Below are positions 50,420 to 58,389 of a DNA stretch of 58,389 nucleotides, in pieces. A program made the translations under genes and the position numbers. This stretch comes from Chloroflexota bacterium (lineage in GTDB: Bacteria; Chloroflexota; Anaerolineae; Anaerolineales; Anaerolineaceae): positions 1-58,389 of the forward strand of contig JAAYUC010000048.1 in the NCBI GenBank assembly GCA_012517865.1. Reading direction: 5' to 3'. Within the stretch, counting starts at the first letter, position 1, and the number at the start of each line of letters is the position of its first letter. Below the pieces are notes generated by a model. The model was not told where the DNA came from. It was given only the letters and a program-made list of their open reading frames with translations, and ran no database searches.

Positions 50420-51673
50420 TTACGGATATTCACCCGTATCTGTGGGGGTAGTCACAGGATACGTGGTCGGAAAAATGGCGGTTGGTATCGGGCTGCGCGT
50501 CACGCCGGGGGTCGGCGTTACGCCGGGCGGCAAAGTGCGGGTTGGCGTCGGCGTCCCTGTCACAGCCGGCAAGCTGCCTGTTACGGCGGGCGTCAGCGGC
50601 GTGGGCGTGAAAGCCGAAGCTTCGGTCAGCTGCGCTTCGTACGTGAGCACTACCTCCCCGAGCGGGCTGGCTTCCAATACATCCGCCAGCGCCCGCGCGA
50701 AGACCGCGCTGACCGCTTCCGCGTCCGGCAGGAGCACGCTGGTCTGGGTGTTATCCGGCAGCTCCCAGCTTCGCAGTTCATTCCAACCGAGCAAATAATA
50801 GCTCAGCCGCTGCGGGTCTCCCAGGCGCAGGAAGAGCGGGATGTTCAGCAGCAGTTCCGACAGCGAAAAATCCGTTTCTAATTGCGCGCTGTACGAAACG
50901 TACATTGCTGGAAGCTTTACCAACCTTCCATTTTGGACTAATTTTGTAAGGAGCAGTTGCAGCATTTGCTGCTGTCTTCTTGTTCGGTCGATGGTGTCAT
51001 CACCCGAGAGGTAAGACACATAACACAGCGCTTTCTGACCGTTCATGCTGTGCAAGCCAGCCGGCAATCCGCCACAGGCGTCGCGAATGGGCAGCAGAAC
51101 GCTGACATCCACGCCGCCCAGGTCGTCCACCAGCCAGCCAAATTCCTGCGGATGGGCCACCACAAAGCGGTCGGGCTTGATACCAAAGTTGTACGCGAGC
51201 GTCTCCCGCACCAGATTTATTCCACCCAGCGCGTACGCGGTATTCAGCCGCTGCATCGTGTATCCCGGAATATACACAAACAGGTTGCCTGGGATAGAAA
51301 TCACGCTGGCTTTCGAGAGCCTGGTGTTGACAAACGCCAGATGAAACGCTTCCGTGCGCCCGCGATACGGGGCTTCCAGGTCCGAGCCCAAAAACAGCCA
51401 AATTTCTACATCCTCGGGCAGCGCCACGCGCTCCGCGGCTGGAGGTACAGGCGTTGCCGGCTCGATGCTGGGAGGCGCGAAGGTGTTCCACACCTCCGGC
51501 GTGGGTGTCGGGGAGGCCGGGGCGGTCGCGTTCTGCTGCACCGGGAAGGCGAGCGGGGTAGGAGTTTGCGCCCCCCGCGCGCAGCCCGTCAGGATGAAAA
51601 CAGCTGTCAGCGCTGTCAGCAGGCATTTCGCGCAGCCGGAATATAGGGATATTAAAGTGCGCGGCGCTCTCAT
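50420..51673 (-). CDS. LytR-CpsA-Psr (LCP) family protein
   Basis: LCP enzymes attach glycopolymers from lipid carriers to the cell wall. The N-terminus has a lipobox, LTGC, then a Thr/Pro linker. The LCP domain shows SVISIPGNLFVYIPG, the conserved Arg in RLNTAYALGG, VDDLGGVDV and GDDTIDRTRRQQQMLQLLL. The C-terminus is another Thr/Pro tail ending in EYP. Length is 417 aa. A TATAAT box lies at 51721-51726. The transglycosylase-like gene follows. Confidence 0.87.
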   Translation of the reverse strand: MRAPRTLISLYSGCAKCLLTALTAVFILTGCARGAQTPTPLAFPVQQNATAPASPTPTPEVWNTFAPPSIEPATPVPPAAERVALPEDVEIWLFLGSDLEAPYRGRTEAFHLAFVNTRLSKASVISIPGNLFVYIPGYTMQRLNTAYALGGINLVRETLAYNFGIKPDRFVVAHPQEFGWLVDDLGGVDVSVLLPIRDACGGLPAGLHSMNGQKALCYVSYLSGDDTIDRTRRQQQMLQLLLTKLVQNGRLVKLPAMYVSYSAQLETDFSLSELLLNIPLFLRLGDPQRLSYYLLGWNELRSWELPDNTQTSVLLPDAEAVSAVFARALADVLEASPLGEVVLTYEAQLTEASAFTPTPLTPAVTGSLPAVTGTPTPTRTLPPGVTPTPGVTRSPIPTAIFPTTYPVTTPTDTGEYP

Positions 51674-51720
51674 AGCATCAATGCCAAATTACGGGGTGGT
51701 TTCACTCCGTTTGTTTTCAG

Positions 51721-51726
51721 ATTATA
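51721..51726 (-). promoter_or_regulatory. -10 box of the LCP-transglycosylase unit
   Basis: TATAAT on the minus strand, 47 bases before the ATG at 51673. Confidence 0.45.
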
Positions 51727-51815
51727 GCATGGAATCCCGCCCGTCCCGGGTAAACCAACATTCATCGCTTTCCCTTCGGTCGTTTCCTGAGGTGAGCACA
51801 TCCTAAAGCTTGCAT

Positions 51816-52697
51816 TTATAATGCCAGAATGAGCAAAGCGGCAGCCAAAAGCAAAGAAACCAGAATCGAGCCGGCCCAAAACAGGTAAATCATGGCTTTT
51901 TCCACTCCGCCGCGCAGGTAAAAATACAAGCCGATGACCGCGTTGATGAGCCAGATAAAAAGGCTGAAAAACGCGAACAGAAAGACCTGGTTGGAAGGCA
52001 CTTTCTCAAGCGTGGTCCAGGTGATTTCAGTACGGGTTGAGGCCAGCGCAAACGCCAACCCAAGAACAACCACCGCCGCCATCAACCCGCCTGTCAGCAG
52101 TCTTCGGGCGGTTGCATCCCGCCAGATTTTCTCCCTTAAGGTCCTCAGGCTTTCGGAGCGCGGTTCGTAGGCGCTGAGACTGCCCAGTTCGTTCAAACGC
52201 TCGTACAAATCCAGAAACGCGGCAGATTCGCTGGGAGAAATGGCGTAATACCTGCCGGAAGCGGAAACCAAAAGCAGATTGCGCGGGTCTGCCGCGGCGT
52301 ATTCCACCAGACCCAGGCCGGGCACATTCCGGCTGCCAAAAATCATCCCGGGCAGCGCGCCAAAAGGCAGCGGCAGCCTGGCCTGGAAATCCGAAACCGG
52401 CCGAATCCACTGGACAGCCGGCATCGGGATGACCTCCCGCCGCAGCCCCCAGCGCAGCGCGAGCCCGCCGCGCCCAAGGATATATCGCGCGGTAAACAGC
52501 CTGTAAACCTGCGCGGCCAGCAGAATAACCAGCGCGGCCAACAGCGCGCCCGTCAATAGTTTTAGAGGCAAAGACAAGGCGGCGCCCAACGAAGCGGGCT
52601 GGAGCACCAGCAAAGCAAGCAAAGCACCTGCCAGCGGGAGCAAAATTGCGCTGAACAAAAGGCCGGGTCTTCTGGGAGGGAAAAATGCGGCTTCCAT
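51816..52697 (-). CDS. Membrane protein with bacterial PH-like domain
   Basis: Four or so hydrophobic helices frame a soluble part. Two near the N-terminus (LLFSAILLPLAGALLALLVL and LLTGALLAALVILLAAQVY) come first. A PH-like strand-rich region follows (ARYILGRGGLALRWGLRREV, then YYAISPSESAAFLDL), with helices at the C-terminus. This resembles the bPH group of membrane proteins of unknown role. Length is 293 aa from the ATG at 52697. A TTG six bases upstream is less likely. A TATAAT box lies 11 bases before the ATG. Confidence 0.68.
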   Translation of the reverse strand: MEAAFFPPRRPGLLFSAILLPLAGALLALLVLQPASLGAALSLPLKLLTGALLAALVILLAAQVYRLFTARYILGRGGLALRWGLRREVIPMPAVQWIRPVSDFQARLPLPFGALPGMIFGSRNVPGLGLVEYAAADPRNLLLVSASGRYYAISPSESAAFLDLYERLNELGSLSAYEPRSESLRTLREKIWRDATARRLLTGGLMAAVVVLGLAFALASTRTEITWTTLEKVPSNQVFLFAFFSLFIWLINAVIGLYFYLRGGVEKAMIYLFWAGSILVSLLLAAALLILAL

Positions 52698-52708
52698 AAG
52701 CAAACTTA

Positions 52709-52714
52709 ATTATA
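52709..52714 (-). promoter_or_regulatory. -10 box of the PH-like membrane protein gene
   Basis: TATAAT on the minus strand, 11 bases before the ATG at 52697. Confidence 0.45.
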
Positions 52715-52789
52715 CAGGCGTTGGCTGAAGATGCCTGAGAGAAAGAAACTGCCCGGCAAAAGACCGGGCAGTTCGCGAACGCAGTGTCC

Positions 52790-53329
52790 TTATCTGGCCA
52801 GATACTCCGCTCCGCGGGCCAGCGCGCGGATATTCAAATCCACAAATTTTTGCAGGCGCTGGGCGGTGTGGGCGCGCAGCGCGCGTTCCAGCGACCCTTC
52901 CGGCAGGATGTCCATGTTCGCCATCAGCGCCCCAAGCATCACCATGTTGGTCGCGCGCTCGTTTCCGATTTCCATCGCGATGGCGTTGGCAGGCAGAACA
53001 ACCACGCGCAAATCCGTGCGGGTCACGCTGCGGTTCACCATGGATTGATTAACCACCAGGCAGCCTCCGGGGGCCACCAGCGGCTCATATTTATCCAGCG
53101 ACGGCAGATTCATCGCCAGCACAGCCTTGGGATATTTCACAGTCGGCGAGCCGATTTCCTGGTCGGAAATGACCACCGTGCAGTTGGCGGTTCCGCCGCG
53201 CATTTCCGGCCCGTAGGAAGGTATCCAGGTAACATGTTTTCCTTCGTCCATGGCAGCGTAAGCCAACAGCTGCCCGGCATAGAGCGTGCCCTGCCCGCCA
53301 AAACCCGAAATGATTATTTCGTTCTGCAT
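52790..53329 (-). CDS. 2-oxoacid:ferredoxin oxidoreductase, gamma subunit
   Basis: Gamma subunit of a ketoacid oxidoreductase that turns a 2-oxoacid and CoA into acyl-CoA, CO2 and reduced ferredoxin. Family marks are [20 protein letters not shown] at the N-terminus, [18 protein letters not shown], and MLGALMA later. Length is 179 aa. It starts one base after the beta subunit stop and is the last gene of the four-gene operon. Confidence 0.92.
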   Translation of the reverse strand: MQNEIIISGFGGQGTLYAGQLLAYAAMDEGKHVTWIPSYGPEMRGGTANCTVVISDQEIGSPTVKYPKAVLAMNLPSLDKYEPLVAPGGCLVVNQSMVNRSVTRTDLRVVVLPANAIAMEIGNERATNMVMLGALMANMDILPEGSLERALRAHTAQRLQKFVDLNIRALARGAEYLAR

Positions 53330-53330
53330 G

Positions 53331-54116
53331 TCAGTTCCCTCCCTGCTGTTTGTCGAAGGCTATGGCGTTTGAGACCTTAAAATCTCCGATGGGGTAATAA
53401 GGAATCATGTGTTCGGCCAGCCAGACGCGCGCGTTGGCGGGGGTCATGCCCCAGTTAGTGGGGCAGGTGGAAAGGAGCTCTACCATCGAGAAGCCCAGGC
53501 CCTGCTTTTGAACTTCAAAGGCTGTCCGCAGCGCCTTTTTCGCCATGCGGATGTTTTTAGGATCGTGCAGGCTGCGGCGCACCACATAGGCGGCGCCTTC
53601 CAGCGTCGCCAGCATCTCCGCGGTGCGGATGGGGTAGCCCTGCCGTTCCACATCGCGCCCTTGCGGCGAGGAAGTGGTTACCTGGCCGGGCAGCGTGGTC
53701 GGCGCCATCTGGCCGCCTGTCATGCCGTAGTTGGTGTTGTTGATGAAAATTGTGGTGATTTGTTCGCCTCTGGCAGCGGCTGCCACAATTTCGCCCATAC
53801 CGATGGAAGCCAGGTCGCCGTCGCCCTGATAGGTGAAGACCATACGGTCCGGCAGGGTGCGTTTGATGCCGGTGGCCATGGCGGGCGCGCGCCCGTGCGG
53901 GGCTTCCACAAAATCAAAGGCGAAATAGTTGTAGGCAAAGACCGCGCAGCCCACCGGCGCGACGCCAATGGTGTGCTCCAGTTCGCCCATTTCTTCCAGC
54001 ACCTCCGCGATCAGGCGGTGCGCCACCCCATGCGTGCAGCCGGGGCAGTAATGCGTGCCGCGCTCCTCAAAACCAAGCGGGCGTTTGTAGACCAGTTTCA
54101 CGTCTGCATCAACCAT
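53331..54116 (-). CDS. 2-oxoacid:ferredoxin oxidoreductase, beta subunit (thiamine-binding)
   Basis: Binds thiamine diphosphate: [12 protein letters not shown] with [11 protein letters not shown] forms the GDG-N motif. A Cys-containing [10 protein letters not shown] block near the N-terminus fits a proximal cluster site. Length is 261 aa from the ATG at 54116. The longer frame merely overlaps the alpha gene in another register. It follows the alpha subunit gene by one base. Confidence 0.93.
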   Translation of the reverse strand: MVDADVKLVYKRPLGFEERGTHYCPGCTHGVAHRLIAEVLEEMGELEHTIGVAPVGCAVFAYNYFAFDFVEAPHGRAPAMATGIKRTLPDRMVFTYQGDGDLASIGMGEIVAAAARGEQITTIFINNTNYGMTGGQMAPTTLPGQVTTSSPQGRDVERQGYPIRTAEMLATLEGAAYVVRRSLHDPKNIRMAKKALRTAFEVQKQGLGFSMVELLSTCPTNWGMTPANARVWLAEHMIPYYPIGDFKVSNAIAFDKQQGGN

Positions 54117-54117
54117 C

Positions 54118-55242
54118 TCAGGCTCCTGTTCCAAATTCAGCGCGCATTTGCGCCAGCCAGCGGTCGCGCGGGTGTTCTCCAAAGTCAATCGCGCCGGAAG
54201 CCAGCGCTTCAATCTCCCGCAGCACATCATCCGGATAGGGCACCATGCCGCCCATCCGACCGTAGAACGCGATGGGCTTGCGGCCGGAAACAACCAGGCG
54301 CACATCCTCGAGCATCTGCCCGTTGTTCATTTCCACCACCAAAAAAGCCTTCGTGCCGGGCACCAGGTCTTCGATTGCTTTGACCGGGAACGGCGCCACT
54401 GTGATCGGGCGCAGCAGCCCGACTTTGATGCCCTTTTCGCGGGCTTCGCGCACCGCAGAGAGAGCAATCCGGCCGGCCGTGCCGTAGCCGACGACCACAA
54501 ATTCCGCATCCTCCAGGTAGTAACCCTTGTAACGCACTTCGTTGGCTTCAATCTCCTGCCAGCGGGTCATCAGGCGGATATTGGTGCGTTCCTGGGCTGG
54601 CGGGTCAATGTTAATGGAGGTCAGCACGCGCTTTTCCCGGCCGGCTTCGCCATTGACCGCCCAATCGGGCACTTCGGTTTTGATGGGCTGGAAAGGCGGG
54701 AGTTCGGCGGGTTCCATCATCTGCCCCAGGCTGCCGTCCATCAGAATCATCACAATGGAACGGTATTTTTCCGCCAGGTCAAAGGCCAGGGTGGTCAGGT
54801 CCACCGCTTCCTGCACGGACGCGGGCGCCAGCACCAGCTGGTGATACTCGCCGTGACCGCCGCCGCGGGTGGCCTGGTTGTAATCGCCCTGGGAAGGCGC
54901 GATGTTGCCCAGCCCCGGACCGCCGCGCACAACGTTCACCACCACAACCGGCAGCTCCGTGCAGGCGATATAGGACAGACCCTCCTGCATCAGGCTGACG
55001 CCCGGGCTGGAACTGGAAGTCATCGTGCGCCGGCCGGTGCATGCCGCGCCGTACACCATGTTAATGGCGCCAAGTTCGCTTTCCGCCTGCACAAAGGCGC
55101 GCCCAAGCTCGGGCATGCGCGCGGAAAGGTATTCCAAAAGTTCGGTCTGGGGGGTAATCGGGTAACCAAAATACGAAACCAGCCCCGCCCGCACCGCGGC
55201 TTCCGCCACGGCGACATTCCCCTTAATCAATTCACGAGCCAT
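54118..55242 (-). CDS. 2-oxoacid:ferredoxin oxidoreductase, alpha subunit (VorB/KorA type)
   Basis: The alpha subunit carries the pyrimidine-binding and CoA-side domains. It has [20 protein letters not shown] then [51 protein letters not shown], a GGPGLGN loop and a C-terminal [14 protein letters not shown]. The order resembles 3-methyl-2-oxobutanoate (Vor) or 2-oxoglutarate (Kor) enzymes. The exact substrate is unresolved. Length is 374 aa. It overlaps the ferredoxin gene by 11 bases. Confidence 0.92.
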   Translation of the reverse strand: MARELIKGNVAVAEAAVRAGLVSYFGYPITPQTELLEYLSARMPELGRAFVQAESELGAINMVYGAACTGRRTMTSSSSPGVSLMQEGLSYIACTELPVVVVNVVRGGPGLGNIAPSQGDYNQATRGGGHGEYHQLVLAPASVQEAVDLTTLAFDLAEKYRSIVMILMDGSLGQMMEPAELPPFQPIKTEVPDWAVNGEAGREKRVLTSINIDPPAQERTNIRLMTRWQEIEANEVRYKGYYLEDAEFVVVGYGTAGRIALSAVREAREKGIKVGLLRPITVAPFPVKAIEDLVPGTKAFLVVEMNNGQMLEDVRLVVSGRKPIAFYGRMGGMVPYPDDVLREIEALASGAIDFGEHPRDRWLAQMRAEFGTGA

Positions 55243-55495
55243 GCCCCACCTCCCCTTCAGGTTGCTTTTCGGGTCTTGTGCCGCGGTATACGGTAATCGC
55301 GGCGTCCGGGCAGACCACCGCGCAAATTCCGCAGCCGGTACAGGCCTCCGGGTGCAGCATCATTGCGGGGTGATAGCCTTTGGGGCTGAGACGTGTGAGA
55401 TCGAGTGCCAAAACCTTGCTGGGGCAGTCGGTCACGCACAACTCACAGGCTTTGCAGTACAGTTCGTTGATTTCTACCCATCCCTTAGCGGGCAT
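55232..55495 (-). CDS. 4Fe-4S ferredoxin, delta subunit of the 2-oxoacid oxidoreductase
   Basis: Small electron carrier with two complete cluster motifs: [12 protein letters not shown] and [12 protein letters not shown]. Length is 87 aa from the ATG at 55495, which follows AAAAGGAGG. The longer frame has no family support. It is the first gene of the operon, so the order is ferredoxin, alpha, beta, gamma. The thiolase gene is divergent. Confidence 0.94.
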   Translation of the reverse strand: MPAKGWVEINELYCKACELCVTDCPSKVLALDLTRLSPKGYHPAMMLHPEACTGCGICAVVCPDAAITVYRGTRPEKQPEGEVGHGS

Positions 55496-55663
55496 GCGCG
55501 TCCTCCTTTTTTTAGGCAAATATTCCCTGCCCGATGGGTGAGCTGAGCAGGGTTCCGTGTTTAGTATACCGTAAAAAATGCCCGCTATGGGCGCTCGCGT
55601 CAGCGCAGAAGCCGCGCACCTGATGGTAAAATTCACATAATCCCTTACCCAAAGGAGCCCCTG

Positions 55664-56872
<1,209 letters not shown>

Positions 56873-56878
56873 CAGCCC

Positions 56879-57799
56879 TCAGGTGCTGGCAGGATAGGCG
56901 GATAACAGCAGCTCCGACATCACCTGTTGAACTGACTCGTTAATTTCCCTTGGGTCCAGGGTGTTGGAAAGCTCTTTTGGGTCATAGGCCTTTCCGACCT
57001 GCACCCGAATAGGGATTTTCCAATCTTTACCCGGATGCAGCCGCTGCATGGCAAACTGCGTAATCATGGCCATCTGATGGCGCCTTTTGGGATTCCTCGT
57101 CCAGGTGACAAACACGCTCTTCCAGGCCCTGGGTGCCACAGTGCGGCTGATTAATAAAGGCAGCAGGCGCGCCTCGGGCACTTTGGAAAGAAAGACCCCC
57201 AGGCTCTGCGACCAGGCTTTCAGGGACTGCAGCGCGCCCGGGACCAGCGCCGGATCCGGCTCCAAGACGCCTCTCGGGAAGAGGATGACCGCCTCTCCGG
57301 CCTTCAGTTTTTCAAGGATTTTGCGGATATTCCCCACGCGCCCGATTGGGTCAGAGTCTAAAAAAATCAGATGGCGGGAGATATTAGGAAGCGCCTCAAG
57401 CATGGGACGCCTGCCAGCCACAATACTGCTATCTTCGCGCCCGACACAACTGAGCGCGCCAAGGCTGTCGCCCCCGCCGGCGTGGTTGGCCACCACCAAC
57501 AAGGGTGCTTCCCGCGGAACCCGGTCCGCCCCAATAAATTCCTGCCCGTCCGTGAAGTATTCCAACGCCATTCTTGCGCTCTGACAGACATCCCCCGCCG
57601 TCAGGGAACGTTCAACGCGCAGCAGGATTTCCGCGAAATCCCGCGCTGCTTTGTGCGTCAGCCGGCGCAGCGCGTGATAAACCAAACTCCCCCGGCGGAT
57701 ATTCAGCGCCCGCGCGACATCCGCATAAATGCACTCCCTAAGCAGGTTTGGACCGGGCGGATTTTCGGGCAAAAAATCGGTCGATTCCAACATGTTCAT
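56879..57799 (-). CDS. PlsC-like acyltransferase family protein, second copy
   Basis: 1-acylglycerol-3-phosphate acyltransferase superfamily. The catalytic H-X4-D is NHAGGGDSLG. The glycerol-phosphate block reads FPRG rather than the common FPEG. Length is 306 aa. There is no clear transmembrane helix, so it is probably peripheral. A TAAAAT box lies 8 bases before the ATG at 57799, and a second ATG at 57793 is possible. Distinct from the PlsC-like gene at 1967, whose motif is H-X4-E with FPEG. Confidence 0.82.
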   Translation of the reverse strand: MNMLESTDFLPENPPGPNLLRECIYADVARALNIRRGSLVYHALRRLTHKAARDFAEILLRVERSLTAGDVCQSARMALEYFTDGQEFIGADRVPREAPLLVVANHAGGGDSLGALSCVGREDSSIVAGRRPMLEALPNISRHLIFLDSDPIGRVGNIRKILEKLKAGEAVILFPRGVLEPDPALVPGALQSLKAWSQSLGVFLSKVPEARLLPLLISRTVAPRAWKSVFVTWTRNPKRRHQMAMITQFAMQRLHPGKDWKIPIRVQVGKAYDPKELSNTLDPREINESVQQVMSELLLSAYPAST

Positions 57800-57807
57800 A
57801 TCTTAAA

Positions 57808-57813
57808 ATTTTA
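57808..57813 (-). promoter_or_regulatory. -10 box of the second PlsC-like gene, leaderless type
   Basis: TAAAAT on the minus strand, 8 bases before the ATG at 57799. Confidence 0.45.
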
Positions 57814-58222
57814 CAACAGCAGAATGGAAATTCCGCGCCTGTCCGGGAAAGTTTCCTGGCTGCACCTCACCATCATCCCTGACTTAATGTTGGAGTAAAT
57901 GAGAAAATTGGCAGGGGTCACATTCCAGGGCCAGCAAGCAGGCCGCAGCCAGGACGGCCCAAGAGCCTTTGCTCGTGTTTCTCTCTGAACGCCCCCAGGG
58001 GGACGCTGCCGCTGGGGCTGCAGCCTTTGCGGGGCGCCTTCTGCCCAGCCTGCCGCGGACTGAGATAGATTATTCCAGAAAAAAAGCTATTATCCGCGCC
58101 TCTCCCATCCTAAGGCAACTTACGCATGTCCGGGGAAAGGCAGAAATTCGCTCATAATTCTGGCACGTAAGTTGCACAATTTACTCACGAGCATGCTCGA
58201 AAAATTTACTGCGCGGTGAGCC
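57814..58222. other. Intergenic region with inverted repeats before the last gene
   Basis: No credible gene was seen. A GC-rich stretch near 57988 contains CCCCCAGGGGG. GCAACTTACG (58115-58124) is inverted as CGTAAGTTGC (58166-58175), and CGAGCATGCTCG (58188-58199) is a perfect 12-base palindrome shortly before the next start codon. The latter two could be regulator sites for the gene at 58223. Confidence 0.55.
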
Positions 58223-58389
58223 ATGAATAATCAAACCTTTACGCCTTCAACTGACCCGGAAGAACGCCCCAAAAAAAGCTATAAGTTTCTCTTTATCGCG
58301 GCGGCGTTTTTGTTTGTGCTGAGTCTCGTCCTCATTTTTTCGGACAGCAGGAAGGATGGTTCCAAAAACCCGCCCGGCGGGGGCACCCC
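58223..58389 (+). CDS. Membrane protein, N-terminal part only (cut by window end)
   Basis: Fifty-five codons are visible. A polar N-terminus with DPEERPKKSYK precedes one hydrophobic helix (FLFIAAAFLFVLSLVLIF), then SDSRKDGSKNPPGGG. The helix is probably a membrane anchor with the following Gly/Pro segment outside. GGTGAG lies 2 bases before the ATG, a weak site. The remaining sequence is outside the window, so no family can be named. Confidence 0.6.
   Translation, partial: MNNQTFTPSTDPEERPKKSYKFLFIAAAFLFVLSLVLIFSDSRKDGSKNPPGGGT

Noticed and set aside
54148..55296. 382-codon frame antisense to the 2-oxoacid oxidoreductase alpha gene
   Set aside because: Shadow frame. The sense product matches its family along its length.

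Overview
The window reads as a stretch of bacterial chromosome from the phylum Chloroflexota, most likely class Anaerolineae. This is inferred from gene content, since no rRNA is present. The signs are several surface proteins with long Thr/Pro linkers, tandem FemAB-type transferases, a ferredoxin-dependent 2-oxoacid oxidoreductase, RNase J, no outer-membrane or LPS assembly genes, and many genes whose -10 box sits only 6-9 bases before the start codon (probable leaderless mRNAs). Coding density is high. No insertion sequence, prophage, CRISPR array or rRNA was seen.

Region by region. 1-502 is a tRNA-Glu(CTC) locus with one intact gene and several decayed tandem copies carrying a foreign segment in the anticodon arm. 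697-5904 holds a BMP-family binding protein, a PlsC-like acyltransferase, recJ and psuG. 5990-13481 (mostly minus) has a membrane protein with Thr/Pro tails and a compact operon RidA - glycosyltransferase - polyprenyl sugar phosphotransferase - two FemAB transferases - D-cysteine desulfhydrase-like enzyme, which points to cell-envelope synthesis. 13713-18638 holds greA, lysS, an ECF sigma factor with its membrane anti-sigma factor, and metK behind a SAM-I riboswitch. 20133-26530 is a five-gene peptide (Dpp/Opp-type) ABC operon. 26614-33055 holds a ROK-like protein, a CDP-alcohol phosphotransferase, an LpxL/PatA-like acyltransferase, a zinc-type ABC transporter with its Fur-family regulator, and a divergent SlyD-like isomerase. 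33134-45760 carries pepT, glutamine cyclotransferase, a PfkB kinase, PPK2, Hsp20, RNase J, an M48 protease, an FmdB protein, a LysM lipoprotein, folP, an SbcD-like nuclease and a C39-type protease. 45937-52697 holds dnaK, a 90-bp tandem repeat, a YtxH protein, a transglycosylase-like protein, an LCP-family protein and a PH-like membrane protein. 52790-58389 holds the vor/kor operon, a divergent thiolase, a second PlsC-like protein and the start of a membrane protein cut by the window edge.

The most striking observation is that the binding protein of the peptide ABC operon (22213-24273) appears circularly permuted. After its lipoprotein signal and TEAP-repeat linker it starts with what is normally the C-terminal lobe of a family 5 binding protein and ends with the normal N-terminal half. 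Its two termini read as a continuous family sequence if joined. Other notable signals are the decayed tRNA array, two stacked terminator-like hairpins between a strong promoter and RNase J, a complete SAM-I switch on metK, a candidate Zur operator over the zinc operon promoter, and the leaderless promoter pattern.

Start codons were moved inward wherever a Shine-Dalgarno sequence, a close -10 box or overlap with a neighbour argued against the longest frame. All family calls come from reading motifs by eye, without database searches.
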